Below the pieces are notes generated by a model. The model ran no database searches and was not told the origin of the DNA. It saw only the letters and a program-made list of their open reading frames with translations. Shown in pieces: positions 33,166-41,761 of a stretch of DNA of 64,000 bases (its first letter is position 1; each line of letters opens with the position of its first letter). The stretch comes from Treponema sp. (lineage in GTDB: Bacteria; Spirochaetota; Spirochaetia; Treponematales; Treponemataceae), in assembly GCA_024402475.1 (NCBI GenBank), contig JAKSTQ010000002.1, positions 109,287 to 173,286 of the forward strand. The letters run 5' to 3'. The translations under genes and the position numbers were made by a program.

Positions 33166-34251
33166 ATGGACGATAATGTTTTTTTGAAAAGAATTTATTT
33201 TGTTCTTCTTGCAATGCTTGTAGTGCTTGTAGGTTTTTTATGTAAAGTACTTTCTTCTGTTATTCTTCCAATTTTCTTTGCGTTCATTCTTGGAACTGTA
33301 CTTTTACCGATTGTTAAAAAGATGAATGAAAAGCTTCACATGCCATGGGCTCTTTCTTCCATTCTTATGACATTCTTTTCTCTGCTTTTAGTTGTTGCAC
33401 TTTCTTCTCTGGTCGTTTCGAGCTTAACTTCAATTTCATCAGAACTTCCAAAGTATGAAAATCGTTTTCTGTCAATTTATAATTATTTTATCCGTACATT
33501 GAATATTCCTGTTGACGAAGACAAGTCAATTGTTCAGACAGTTTTAGGTAGCAGTCAGCTTAGACAGGGAATTCAAAAAATTGCTGTCACACTTTCTTCT
33601 GGTGTTGTAGGAACCGGAAAAAATATTTTTATGGTTTTCTTTTTGATGGCATTTTTTTTGATCGAGGCTCGTTATACTCAGACAAAAGTAGAAGCTGCTT
33701 TTAAAGGCGAAGCAAAGATGCGGGTTTATCGTGTTTCAAATAAAATTGTGCGCGAAGTCATCCGTTACATTTCGATTAAATTTAATATTTCACTCATCAC
33801 AGGAATTCTTGTTTTCCTGGGAACATTCCTGTTAAAGATTGACTTCCCGATCGTGTGGGGATTCCTTGCTTTTGTTTTGAATTTTATTCCGACATTCGGT
33901 TCAATTTTCAGTACTGTTCTTACTACATTGTTTGCACTGCTTCAGTTTTATCCAAGCTGGTGGCAGGTGGGAATTACTTTTGTTATTATGCTTGCAGTTA
34001 ATTTTACGCTTGGCAATATTCTTGAGCCTCGTATCGAAGGAAAAAATCTTGGGCTTTCTCCGCTTGTAATTCTTATCAGCCTTTCTGTGTGGGGATACAT
34101 CTGGGGATTTTTGGGAATGCTGCTTGCAGTTCCAATGATGGTAATAATCAAGATTGTGTGTGAATATATTCCTTATCTGAATTCCATTGCAGTAATTCTT
34201 GGTAATGCTTCTGACATAAAAAATAAAAAAGAAACTCCATCAGAAAAATAA
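33166..34251 (+). CDS. AI-2E family (PerM-like) membrane permease
   Basis: The 361-residue integral membrane protein has about eight hydrophobic segments. Two occur near the N terminus (FVLLAMLVVLVGFL, VILPIFFAFILGTVLLPIV) and one near 65-87. A soluble stretch follows (about 90-155), then the C-terminal cluster with FVLNFIPTFGSIFSTV and LEPRIEGKNLGLSPLVILIS, typical of PF01594. The family includes AI-2 exporters, Na+/H+ antiporters and proteins of unknown cargo. The stop codon shares one base with the folA start (TAATG), so translation is coupled. Confidence 0.85.
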   Translation: MDDNVFLKRIYFVLLAMLVVLVGFLCKVLSSVILPIFFAFILGTVLLPIVKKMNEKLHMPWALSSILMTFFSLLLVVALSSLVVSSLTSISSELPKYENRFLSIYNYFIRTLNIPVDEDKSIVQTVLGSSQLRQGIQKIAVTLSSGVVGTGKNIFMVFFLMAFFLIEARYTQTKVEAAFKGEAKMRVYRVSNKIVREVIRYISIKFNISLITGILVFLGTFLLKIDFPIVWGFLAFVLNFIPTFGSIFSTVLTTLFALLQFYPSWWQVGITFVIMLAVNFTLGNILEPRIEGKNLGLSPLVILISLSVWGYIWGFLGMLLAVPMMVIIKIVCEYIPYLNSIAVILGNASDIKNKKETPSEK

Positions 34252-34733
34252 TGAACGATATCTGCATAATTGCTGCCGTTGCAAAGAATTCTGTAATCGG
34301 TAAAGACAATAAAATTCCATGGAACATCCCTGAAGATCTGCAGCATTTTAAAGAACTCACAATGGGGAATGTAATAATAATGGGCCGCCGGACTTATGAA
34401 TCAATCGGCCGTCCTTTACCCGGAAGAACAACAATTGTCGTGAGTAAAAAATTCTTTGGAGAAGTTAAAAGCGTTCCTGACATAAATTCTGCAGTCGCTC
34501 TTGCAAAACAGACAGCGCCAGGTAAAAAAATATTTTTCTGCGGCGGCGAAGGAATTTACAAAGAAGCTCTTTCCATTGCTGATACTTTGTACCTGACAGA
34601 AATTCTGACTTGTGCAGAAGGTGACGTAAAATTTCCTGAGTTCAATAAAGAGCTCTATAAAAGAACTGTTCTTGGCGAAAATCACACACAGGATTTTACA
34701 TATCAGTTTGTAAAATACGAAAGATGCTGCTGA
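34251..34733 (+). CDS. folA: Dihydrofolate reductase
   Basis: It reduces dihydrofolate to tetrahydrofolate with NADPH. The 160-residue protein has the classic N terminus (ICIIAAVAKNSVIGKDNKIP) and WNIPEDLQHFKELT with the conserved acidic residue. IIMGRRTYESIGRPLPGRTT (NADPH and folate site) follows, as does FFCGGEGIYKEAL. Length is standard. It overlaps the permease gene by 1 nt. No thyA is adjacent. Confidence 0.95.
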   Translation: MNDICIIAAVAKNSVIGKDNKIPWNIPEDLQHFKELTMGNVIIMGRRTYESIGRPLPGRTTIVVSKKFFGEVKSVPDINSAVALAKQTAPGKKIFFCGGEGIYKEALSIADTLYLTEILTCAEGDVKFPEFNKELYKRTVLGENHTQDFTYQFVKYERCC

Positions 34734-34767
34734 TTTTTGTACCTTGAAATTTTCAAAAAACTAAGAT

Positions 34768-34866
34768 AAACTTCCATTATAAAACAGGGGAGTCCGTTAC
34801 CGGGCTGAGAGGAAGTATGGCTTCGACCCTTAAACCTGATTCGGATAATGCCGGCGTAGGAAGTTT
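34768..34866 (+). ncRNA. TPP riboswitch (THI element)
   Basis: The conserved core is complete: GGGGAGTCC (34788-34796), CTGAGA (34805-34810), GACCC (34825-34829), ACCTGAT (34834-34840), GGATAATGCC (34843-34852) and GCGTAGGAA (34854-34862). AAACTTCC (34768-34775) can pair with GGAAGTTT (34859-34866) as a closing stem, but with an extra ~11 nt before the GGGG, so the P1 boundary is less sure. It senses thiamin pyrophosphate and controls the downstream thiamin operon. Confidence 0.95.
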
Positions 34867-34891
34867 CTAACATAAAACTTTTTGTAAGCAC

Positions 34892-34923
34892 AAGAATTGT
34901 CCGTACAGGCAATTCTTTTTTTT
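34892..34923 (+). terminator. Riboswitch-controlled intrinsic terminator (attenuator)
   Basis: AAGAATTG (34892-34899) pairs with CAATTCTT (34910-34917), followed by a T run to 34923. It lies between the TPP aptamer and the cytX start, so ligand binding is expected to favour termination. Confidence 0.85.
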
Positions 34924-34938
34924 ACAGGAAGTTTTGTC

Positions 34939-36135
34939 ATGTCACAAGATTCAACTAATTCAACTGAAAAATCTTCAGTATTCTCAAGCGCACTGATCTG
35001 GTTCGGTGCTGGTGTTTCCATTGCGGAAATTTTGACAGGTACATTTTTTGCACCTCTTGGTTTTGCAAAAGGAACAGCAGCTATTCTTATTGGACATCTG
35101 ATCGGCTGTGTTCTTCTTTTTGCTGCCGGAGTGATCGGCGGAAAATCTGGAAAGGGTGCAATGGAAAGTACAGCAATGAACTTTGGTAAAATCGGATCAA
35201 AGTTTTTTGCAGTTGCAAATCTTCTGCAGCTTGTTGGCTGGACAGCAGTTATGATCAGCAGTGGTGCTGCAGGCTGTGAATCAGTTTTCAGTTTTAACAT
35301 GCCGTGGGTATGGTGTCTTGTAATTGCTGTTTTGATTGCAGTATGGATTATCGTTGACCTTAAGCAGCTGAATGTACTCAACACAATTGCAATGGTTCTG
35401 CTTTTTGTTCTTACAATTGTAATGAGTGTTGTAATTTTTAGTGCTGATAAAACAGCCGCTCCAGAAGCAGCGCAAGCATTGAGTTTTGGTGCTGCAATTG
35501 AACTTTCGATTGCAATGCCTTTGTCGTGGCTTCCTCTTATCAGTGATTATACACGCAATGCTAAAAAGCCGGTTGCTTCAAGTGCCGCAGGAAGTGCAGT
35601 TTATTTTGCAGTAAGCAGCTGGATGTATTTTATTGGAATGGGTGCTGCAATCATTACTGGAGAAGGTGATGTTGCACTTATCATGCTTAAAGCTGGCCTT
35701 GGAATTGCAGCCCTCGTAATCATTATTTTTTCTACAGTTACTACAACTTATCTTGATGCTTTCAGTGCAGGTGTAAGTGCCGGAACAGTTAATCATAAAC
35801 TTTCAGAAAAAGTTGCCGCACTTGTTGCAGTTGGAATCGGAGCAGTTCTTGCAATTTTTGCAAAGCCTGAAAACATGGAAGAATTTCTGTACTGGATCGG
35901 TTCAATTTTTGCACCAATGATTTCTATTCAGATTGCAGATTACTTCATCAATAAAAATGATTCATCTGGAAAACTTATCAGCATTCCAAATGCAGTTATC
36001 TGGATTGCAGGTTTTGTATTGTACAGATTTATGATGAGAATTGATTTGATTATCGGCTGCACAATTCCTGTAATGCTGATTGTTGCAGTTGTTACAGTTA
36101 TTGTTAATCAGATTATTAAAGCAGTAAAAAAATAA
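34939..36135 (+). CDS. cytX: Putative hydroxymethylpyrimidine transporter (NCS1 family)
   Basis: The 398-residue protein has about 12 membrane segments. Its N terminus matches NCS1 nucleobase transporters (IWFGAGVSIAEILTGTFFAP, then KGTAAILIGHLIGCVLLFAAG). PLSWLPLISDYTRNA lies mid-protein. CytX members are found under TPP riboswitches and are thought to import the pyrimidine moiety of thiamin; that is the case here, with the riboswitch and terminator directly upstream. I chose the ATG at 34939, which has AGGAAG just before it and lies after the terminator. A start at 34897 would fall inside the terminator stem. Confidence 0.9.
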   Translation: MSQDSTNSTEKSSVFSSALIWFGAGVSIAEILTGTFFAPLGFAKGTAAILIGHLIGCVLLFAAGVIGGKSGKGAMESTAMNFGKIGSKFFAVANLLQLVGWTAVMISSGAAGCESVFSFNMPWVWCLVIAVLIAVWIIVDLKQLNVLNTIAMVLLFVLTIVMSVVIFSADKTAAPEAAQALSFGAAIELSIAMPLSWLPLISDYTRNAKKPVASSAAGSAVYFAVSSWMYFIGMGAAIITGEGDVALIMLKAGLGIAALVIIIFSTVTTTYLDAFSAGVSAGTVNHKLSEKVAALVAVGIGAVLAIFAKPENMEEFLYWIGSIFAPMISIQIADYFINKNDSSGKLISIPNAVIWIAGFVLYRFMMRIDLIIGCTIPVMLIVAVVTVIVNQIIKAVKK

Positions 36136-36151
36136 ACAGGAGAACATACAA

Positions 36152-36973
36152 ATGAAAGAATTACTTAAAGAAGTAGCAAAAGCCGTTATGGATGTTAAAG
36201 CACAGAATCCAATGGCACCATCGATTACAAACAGTGTAACAATTAACTTTGTTGCAAATGCACAGCTTGCAGTCGGCGGTTCTGCAGCAATGGTTTATCT
36301 TCCTGACGAAGGTGAACTTATGGCTCAGATTTCTAAGAGCGTTTACATCAATCTTGGAACAATGTTCCCATGGTATGAACAGACAATTCCTGCAACTACA
36401 AAAGCTTTAAATGCAAATAAACGTAACTGGGTTTTTGATCCTTGTGCTGTTGGAATCGGTTCACTTAGAACAAAACTTATTACAGATATGAAAGAAACAA
36501 AGCCTCAGATTATTCGTGGTAATGCTTCTGAAATCATTTCTGTTGCTTCAATGTGGGGACTCGTTGATGCACAGAAATCCGGCGGTCGCGGTGTAGATTC
36601 AACTGACGAAGTTGAAAGTGCTAAAGAAGCAGCTAAGGCAATTGCAAGTTTTACAGGCGGCGCAGTTGCAGTTTCTGGAAAAGTTGACCTTGTAACTGAC
36701 GGAAAAACAGTTGTTCTTTGCCATGGTGGAAGTGAATTCCTTCCGATGATTACTGGAGCAGGCTGTTCTCTTGGTGGTGTCTGTGCAATTTATGCTTGTG
36801 TTGCAACTCCGTTTGTTGCAGCTCTTGCAGGAACCATCGCTTATAACGAAGCCGCAATCCGTGCAGAAGAAAACTGTAAGGGACCAGGATCGTTCCAGCA
36901 GTGCTTCCTTGATGAACTTTATCTTTTGAACGAAGAAAAAATTCTTAATACAAAAATTGAAGTTACCGAATAA
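36152..36973 (+). CDS. thiM: Hydroxyethylthiazole kinase
   Basis: It phosphorylates the thiazole alcohol salvaged from thiamin breakdown. The 273-residue protein shows SVTINFVANAQLAVGGSAAM at the substrate site, WVFDPCAVGIGSLR, IRGNASEIISVA and the catalytic-loop region GAGCSLGGVCAIYACV. An AGGAGAAC site precedes the ATG. It is the second gene of the riboswitch operon, 16 nt after cytX and followed by thiE 2 nt later. It points to salvage rather than de novo thiazole synthesis. Confidence 0.96.
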   Translation: MKELLKEVAKAVMDVKAQNPMAPSITNSVTINFVANAQLAVGGSAAMVYLPDEGELMAQISKSVYINLGTMFPWYEQTIPATTKALNANKRNWVFDPCAVGIGSLRTKLITDMKETKPQIIRGNASEIISVASMWGLVDAQKSGGRGVDSTDEVESAKEAAKAIASFTGGAVAVSGKVDLVTDGKTVVLCHGGSEFLPMITGAGCSLGGVCAIYACVATPFVAALAGTIAYNEAAIRAEENCKGPGSFQQCFLDELYLLNEEKILNTKIEVTE

Positions 36974-36975
36974 TT

Positions 36976-37629
36976 ATGAAGCTTACAAAAGAACAGATTA
37001 AAAAAGCCATGCTCATGTATGCAGTTACTGACCGTGCATGGGTTGGCAGGCAGACTTTACTTGAACAGATAGAAGATGCCCTTAAAGGCGGAGCAACCTG
37101 CATTCAGCTTAGAGAAAAAGAATTGTCAGACGAAGATTTTCTTGCAGAAGCAATTGAAGTCCGAAAGCTTTGTACAAAATATAATGTTCCGTTTGTCGTT
37201 AACGATAATGTAGAAGTTGCAGTAAAATCAAAAGCAGATGGAATTCATGTCGGTCAGTCTGACATGGAAGCAGGTCTTGTACGACAGAAAGTCGGTCCTG
37301 ATGTATTTATTGGTGTAAGTGCAGCAACTGTAGAACAGGCAGTTCAGGCACAGAAAGCCGGAGCTGATTGTATCGGAGTAGGAGCGGTTTTCCCAACAGC
37401 AACAAAAGCTGATGCGGCAGATGTTCCTTTTGACGAATTGAAATCAATTTGTGCTGCCGTTGATATTCCTGTTGTTGCAATCGGCGGAATCAATAAAAAA
37501 AATATCAGCGACCTTAAAGGAAGCGGTATCGACGGCGTTGCTCTGGTCAGCGCTGTTTTTGCTGCAGAAAATATTGAATCAGAAGTCCGCGCACTTGTAA
37601 CACTTTCTAAGGATATGGTGAATGGATAA
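36976..37629 (+). CDS. thiE: Thiamin-phosphate synthase
   Basis: It joins HMP-PP and thiazole phosphate to make thiamin monophosphate. The 217-residue TIM barrel contains CIQLREKELSDEDF, VPFVVNDNVEVA, DGIHVGQSDM, IGVSAATVEQA, GAVFPTATKADA and VVAIGGINKKN, all standard family positions. It starts 2 nt after thiM and its 3' end overlaps the HAD gene by 8 nt. This places it in the middle of a tightly packed operon. Confidence 0.96.
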   Translation: MKLTKEQIKKAMLMYAVTDRAWVGRQTLLEQIEDALKGGATCIQLREKELSDEDFLAEAIEVRKLCTKYNVPFVVNDNVEVAVKSKADGIHVGQSDMEAGLVRQKVGPDVFIGVSAATVEQAVQAQKAGADCIGVGAVFPTATKADAADVPFDELKSICAAVDIPVVAIGGINKKNISDLKGSGIDGVALVSAVFAAENIESEVRALVTLSKDMVNG

Positions 37630-38293
37630 AATCAGAATTGAAACTGAATTTGATAATGCAGTTTTTGATCTTGATGGAACGCTTTTAGATTCAATGTATG
37701 TCTGGGAAGAATTGCCTTCCAGGTATATAAAGTCAGTCGGAAAAATACCTGAAGAAGGTCTTGCTGCGAAAGTGATGACATTCACTGTGGATAAAACCGC
37801 AGAATATTTTATCAGTACTTATAATCTTGATAAGACTGTAAAAGAAATCGTTCAGGAAATAAACGACATGGTGTTTCATTTTTATTCTGATGAAGTCCAG
37901 CTTAAGCCGGGAGTTAAATCGTTTCTTGAGGAACTTAATTCACGGGGAATAAAAATGTGTATCGCAACAGCAACTGATACAGCATCTGTAAAGGCAGCAC
38001 TTAACCGCCTTGGAATTTTTTCTTTCTTTAAAGGAATTGTTTCCACATGCGATTGTGTCCAGGGAAAAGAAGAAAGTTCAGAAGTTTATGATAAGTCTGT
38101 TTTGCTTCTCAATGGAACAAAAGAAAGTACTGTAATTTTTGAAGATGCAATTCACGCTGTGCGTACTGCAAAAAAAGCAGGATATAAAATCTGCGGAATT
38201 TTTGATAAAGCAGAAAGTCATAAAGATGAAATGCAGACATTGTGTGACTGGTATATCCAGGAATGGTCACAATTGTCTCAGGGAGAAATATAA
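37622..38293 (+). CDS. HAD-family hydrolase embedded in the thiamin operon
   Basis: The 223-residue subfamily IA HAD has motif I VFDLDGTLLDS (residues 12-22), motif II CIATATDT and motif IV VIFEDAIHAVRTAKKAGY. A helical cap follows motif I. It overlaps thiE by 8 nt and its stop shares a base with the thiD start (TAATG), so it is fully embedded in the salvage operon. ThiE makes thiamin monophosphate. If the organism lacks ThiL, a phosphatase would be needed before thiamin pyrophosphokinase, and this protein is a candidate. That role is an inference; a housekeeping phosphate-scavenging role is also possible. Confidence 0.8.
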   Translation: MDKIRIETEFDNAVFDLDGTLLDSMYVWEELPSRYIKSVGKIPEEGLAAKVMTFTVDKTAEYFISTYNLDKTVKEIVQEINDMVFHFYSDEVQLKPGVKSFLEELNSRGIKMCIATATDTASVKAALNRLGIFSFFKGIVSTCDCVQGKEESSEVYDKSVLLLNGTKESTVIFEDAIHAVRTAKKAGYKICGIFDKAESHKDEMQTLCDWYIQEWSQLSQGEI

Positions 38294-39081
38294 TGAAAAC
38301 AGTACTTACAATTGCAGGTTCTGATTCATCAGGCGGTGCAGGAATCCAGGCAGATATCAAAACTATTACCTGTAACGGTGTGTTCGCTACAAGTGCAATT
38401 ACAGCCCTTACAGCTCAGAATACAGTTGGCGTTCAGGGAATATTTGAAGTAACACCAGAATTTCTTGCCCAGCAGATTGATTCAGTGTTTACAGATATTC
38501 GTCCAGATGCAGTAAAGATTGGAATGGTTTCTTCAATTGAACTGATAAATGCAATTGCAGACCGTCTTGTTTTTTATAAAGCGCAGAATATTGTTGTGGA
38601 TCCTGTAATGGTTGCAACAAGCGGCGCAAAACTTATCAGTGATGATGCAATTGCTGTTCTTAAAGAAAAACTTCTGCCCCTTGCAGGTGTGGTAACACCA
38701 AATATTCCGGAAGCACAGATTCTTGCAGATATGAAAATTGAATCAGCTCAGGATATGGAAAAAGCCGCAGAATTCATCAGCCAGAAATTTGGCTGCAGCG
38801 TTTTGCTTAAGGGCGGACATAACTTAAATGATGCAAACGATTACCTTTATGATAAATCAGGAAAAGGATTCTGGTTTAACGGTAAGCGCATCGATAATCC
38901 GAATACTCATGGAACCGGCTGTACACTTTCCAGTGCAATTGCTTCTGGACTTGCAAAAGGATTTTCTATGGAAGAAAGCGTTCGCAATGCCAAAGATTAT
39001 ATTTCAAAGGCTCTTGGTGCAATGCTTGATCTTGGAAAAGGTTCAGGTCCTATGATGCACAATTTTATGCTTGCGGAATAA
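38293..39081 (+). CDS. thiD: Hydroxymethylpyrimidine (phosphate) kinase
   Basis: It phosphorylates HMP to HMP-P and HMP-PP for ThiE. The 262-residue ribokinase-fold protein begins VLTIAGSDSSGGAGIQADIK, has IVVDPVMVATSGAKL, VTPNIPEAQIL and VLLKGGHN, and ends with NTHGTGCTLSSAIASG (anion hole and catalytic Asp region). The ATG at 38293 follows a GGGAGA site; an in-frame ATG at 38263 lies inside the HAD gene. It is the last gene of the operon. Its final 17 nt overlap the end of hydF on the other strand. Confidence 0.96.
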   Translation: MKTVLTIAGSDSSGGAGIQADIKTITCNGVFATSAITALTAQNTVGVQGIFEVTPEFLAQQIDSVFTDIRPDAVKIGMVSSIELINAIADRLVFYKAQNIVVDPVMVATSGAKLISDDAIAVLKEKLLPLAGVVTPNIPEAQILADMKIESAQDMEKAAEFISQKFGCSVLLKGGHNLNDANDYLYDKSGKGFWFNGKRIDNPNTHGTGCTLSSAIASGLAKGFSMEESVRNAKDYISKALGAMLDLGKGSGPMMHNFMLAE

Positions 39082-40261
39082 GACAGCGTTCAAGAATTCC
39101 ATTTGCATAAGCAAGAAAAATTCCGTAGTTCGTAAACGGAACATTGTGCTCGTGTGCAATAATCATTCTTGTTTTAATGTCACGTGGAGTTGTCATGCAG
39201 CCTCCGCAGTGAATTACAAGAGCAACATCTTTTAAATCAGACTGGTAATCAGAACCTGAACAGTTTTTGATTACCAGTTTTTTTTGTGTAATCTTATTAA
39301 GCAGTGCAGGAATTTTTACGCTTCCGATATCATTGCACTGTTTATGATGAGAACAGCTTTCACAGATTAAAACAGTATCGTTATCCTTTAATTTTTTTAC
39401 AGCATGAATGCCTTGAACAGCACATGACAAAAATCCGTTGTAGCGTGCCATTAAAATCGAAAAAGAAGTCAGCGCAATTTCTGCCGGAAGAATTTTATTC
39501 ACGATGTCAAAAGCCTGACTGTCAGTGACAACAAGGTCAGGCGGATTTTTTAGGTTGCCAAGAACATTTTCAAGATCCTGTGGCTTTGTAATGATTCCGG
39601 TTGCATTGCGGTCAAGGATTTCGCGTAATGCAATCTGCTGAGGTAAAATTAAGCGGCCTTTAGGAGCGCCTTCATCGACCGGAATAACAAGAATTACAGT
39701 ATCGCCCTGATTTACAATTCCTTCAAATAATGAGCGGTTTTCTTCTGTCTGGATAAGAATTTCTGCAAGCCTGTTTTTTAATGCAGTAATTGAATTTGTA
39801 TCAGTTATGCCGGTACACAAACATTGTCCGTTTGATGAATTGTTTTCTGGAGGAATAAAATCTTTCGCACAATCGCATTTTGTGTAAACTGTAATGAAAT
39901 TAATTTCCTGTTTGTTTAGAAAACCGATTATCTCTTTGTCACTTTCAGTAATTCCACGGACAGCATCAATACATAAAACTGCAAGGTCAGCCTTTATAAC
40001 TGATGTAAAAGTTTTTTCAGTACGGAAATTTCCAAGTTCACTTTTATCGTCAAAACCGGCAGTATCTGTAATCGTAACTGGACCTGCGGGAATGAGTTCC
40101 ATATTGCGTTTAACCGGATCAGTTGTTGTTCCTGCAATGGCAGAAACGATGCTTGAGTCCTGTCCTAAAATTGCATTTACAAGAGTTGATTTTCCTGCAT
40201 TTGTTCTGCCAATAAAGCAGATGTTTTTGCGGACAGGATTAGATGGATTTGAACTTGACAT
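39065..40261 (-). CDS. hydF: [FeFe]-hydrogenase maturation GTPase
   Basis: HydF is the scaffold on which the diiron subcluster of [FeFe] hydrogenase is built. The 398-residue protein has an Era-like GTPase domain (GRTNAGKS near residue 18, TTTDPV, DTAGFDD, TKCD). A dimerisation domain and a C-terminal Fe-S site follow, with CSHH (CxH) and HCGGC at the usual spacing. I chose the ATG at 40261 because the upstream MCFTIF adds nothing family-like. hydE and hydG are not in the window, so the genes are dispersed. Its presence implies H2 metabolism and anaerobic fermentation. Its 3' end overlaps thiD convergently. Confidence 0.93.
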   Translation of the reverse strand: MSSSNPSNPVRKNICFIGRTNAGKSTLVNAILGQDSSIVSAIAGTTTDPVKRNMELIPAGPVTITDTAGFDDKSELGNFRTEKTFTSVIKADLAVLCIDAVRGITESDKEIIGFLNKQEINFITVYTKCDCAKDFIPPENNSSNGQCLCTGITDTNSITALKNRLAEILIQTEENRSLFEGIVNQGDTVILVIPVDEGAPKGRLILPQQIALREILDRNATGIITKPQDLENVLGNLKNPPDLVVTDSQAFDIVNKILPAEIALTSFSILMARYNGFLSCAVQGIHAVKKLKDNDTVLICESCSHHKQCNDIGSVKIPALLNKITQKKLVIKNCSGSDYQSDLKDVALVIHCGGCMTTPRDIKTRMIIAHEHNVPFTNYGIFLAYANGILERCLIPQA

Positions 40262-40299
40262 GAATATAGTAAAGCACAAAATATAAAGTTTTCCTATAC

Positions 40300-40328
40300 T
40301 TGATTTTAGATTTTTGCAGTGATAACAT
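40300..40328 (+). promoter_or_regulatory. Promoter of the MATE transporter gene
   Basis: TTGATT (40300-40305), 17-bp spacer, TAACAT (40323-40328), upstream of the ATG at 40346. Confidence 0.45.
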
Positions 40329-40345
40329 TCAACTGGCGGGGCAAA

Positions 40346-41704
40346 ATGTCAAAGGTTCAGATTGATTTTACGAACGGATCTATTTTTTCAAAACTTGTAT
40401 TGTTTGCAGTTCCACTTATTTTATCAAGTGTGTTACAGCTGCTGTTTAATGCCGCAGATATTGTTGTAGTCGGAAACTTTGCAGGAGATCACTGTCTTGC
40501 GGCTGTTGGTTCAACTGCATCACTTGTTAATCTCCTTGTAAATATTTTCATAGGCCTTTCTGTGGGAACAACTGTTACGGCCGCAAATTTTTTTGGTGCC
40601 CGCGATTCAAAAAGTCTTCAGCAGACAGTTCACTGTTCAATGCTTGTAAGCGTTTATTCAGGATTAGTTCTTACTGTTGTAGGAGTTTTTGGTTCAAAAT
40701 ATTTTTTGAGCTGGATGCAGGCTCCAGAAGAAGTTCTTCCGCTTGCAACATTGTATCTGCAGATATTTTTTGCAGGCAGCGTAGCCGGTATGGTTTACAA
40801 TTTTGGCAGTGCGATTCTTCGTGCAAAAGGTGATACAGTTCGTCCTCTTGTAATTTTGACAATTGCAGGATTTTTGAACGTTGCACTTAATCTTCTTTTT
40901 GTAATCAAGTTTGATATGAATGTTGCAGGCGTTGCATGGGCTACTGTAATTTCTCAGTGCTTCAGTGCAGTTATGGTTGTAATTGTTCTTATCCGTGAGA
41001 CAGATGATTTTCACCTTGATGTCAGAAAGTTAAAGCTTGATCGTGAAATTTTAATCCGCATCGCAAAGATCGGAATTCCGGCAGGATTCCAGGGAATCAT
41101 GTTTTCTTTCTCAAACGTAATCATTCAGTCAAGCGTAAACAGTTTTGGTGCTGTAGCAGTTGCCGGTAACTCAGCTGCAGGAACCATAGAAGGCTTTGTC
41201 TGGACTTCAATGAACGGCGTTTCTCAGGCAACTTTGACTTTTGCCGGGCAGAATCTTGGAGCAAGAAGATTTGACAGAATCAGTCGCGTCGGATGGATTT
41301 CTCAATTCTTTGTAACAGGAGTCGGACTTGTTCTTGGCTGTCTGGTAGTTGTTCTGGGACGCCAGCTTCTTGGATTTTTTTCGCCGACTCCAGAAGTTCA
41401 GGATTATGGAATGCTTCGACTTAAGACAATCTGTATTCCATACTTTTTGTGCGGAATCATGGACTGTATGGCAGCACTTATCCGCGGTGTCGGACACAGT
41501 GTTCTGCCAATGATAGTAACTTTGATCGGAGCCTGCGGACTTCGTCTTGTATGGATTTTTACAGTTTTCCAGATTCCAAAATTCCATACATTGTTTACGA
41601 TTTATCTGTCATACGGAATATCGTGGATTGTGACATGGGCTGTTCTTTTAATTTGCTTTCTTGTCATTTATAAAAAGATTGTAAAAGACATAAATATAAA
41701 TTAA
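40346..41704 (+). CDS. MATE-family multidrug/metabolite efflux transporter
   Basis: This 452-residue protein has 12 membrane segments in two related halves. The first half has VPLILSSVLQLLFNAADIVV and GSTASLVNLLVNIFIGLSVG; the second has GIPAGFQGIMFSFSNVIIQS and NGVSQATLTFAGQNLGARR. Both match the NorM/DinF type. Such proteins export cationic compounds with Na+ or H+. Substrate cannot be predicted. The ATG at 40346 fits the MSKVQIDFT family start; a GGCGGGG stretch may serve as ribosome site. It is transcribed alone and is divergent from hydF. Confidence 0.92.
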   Translation: MSKVQIDFTNGSIFSKLVLFAVPLILSSVLQLLFNAADIVVVGNFAGDHCLAAVGSTASLVNLLVNIFIGLSVGTTVTAANFFGARDSKSLQQTVHCSMLVSVYSGLVLTVVGVFGSKYFLSWMQAPEEVLPLATLYLQIFFAGSVAGMVYNFGSAILRAKGDTVRPLVILTIAGFLNVALNLLFVIKFDMNVAGVAWATVISQCFSAVMVVIVLIRETDDFHLDVRKLKLDREILIRIAKIGIPAGFQGIMFSFSNVIIQSSVNSFGAVAVAGNSAAGTIEGFVWTSMNGVSQATLTFAGQNLGARRFDRISRVGWISQFFVTGVGLVLGCLVVVLGRQLLGFFSPTPEVQDYGMLRLKTICIPYFLCGIMDCMAALIRGVGHSVLPMIVTLIGACGLRLVWIFTVFQIPKFHTLFTIYLSYGISWIVTWAVLLICFLVIYKKIVKDININ

Positions 41705-41720
41705 CAAAATCAAAAGTAAA

Positions 41721-41729
41721 TGTTATAAT
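41721..41729 (+). promoter_or_regulatory. Extended -10 promoter of the chemoreceptor gene
   Basis: TGTTATAAT (41721-41729) with an AAAGGAT ribosome site before the ATG at 41762. Confidence 0.55.
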
Positions 41730-41761
41730 TATATTTGGCTATTTATTAAAAGGATAGAAGA

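Noticed and set aside
34744..34772. TTGAAA-N17-TAAACT considered as promoter of the thiamin operon
   Set aside because: Its start point would fall after the proposed 5' arm of the aptamer closing stem; the real promoter cannot be fixed from sequence.
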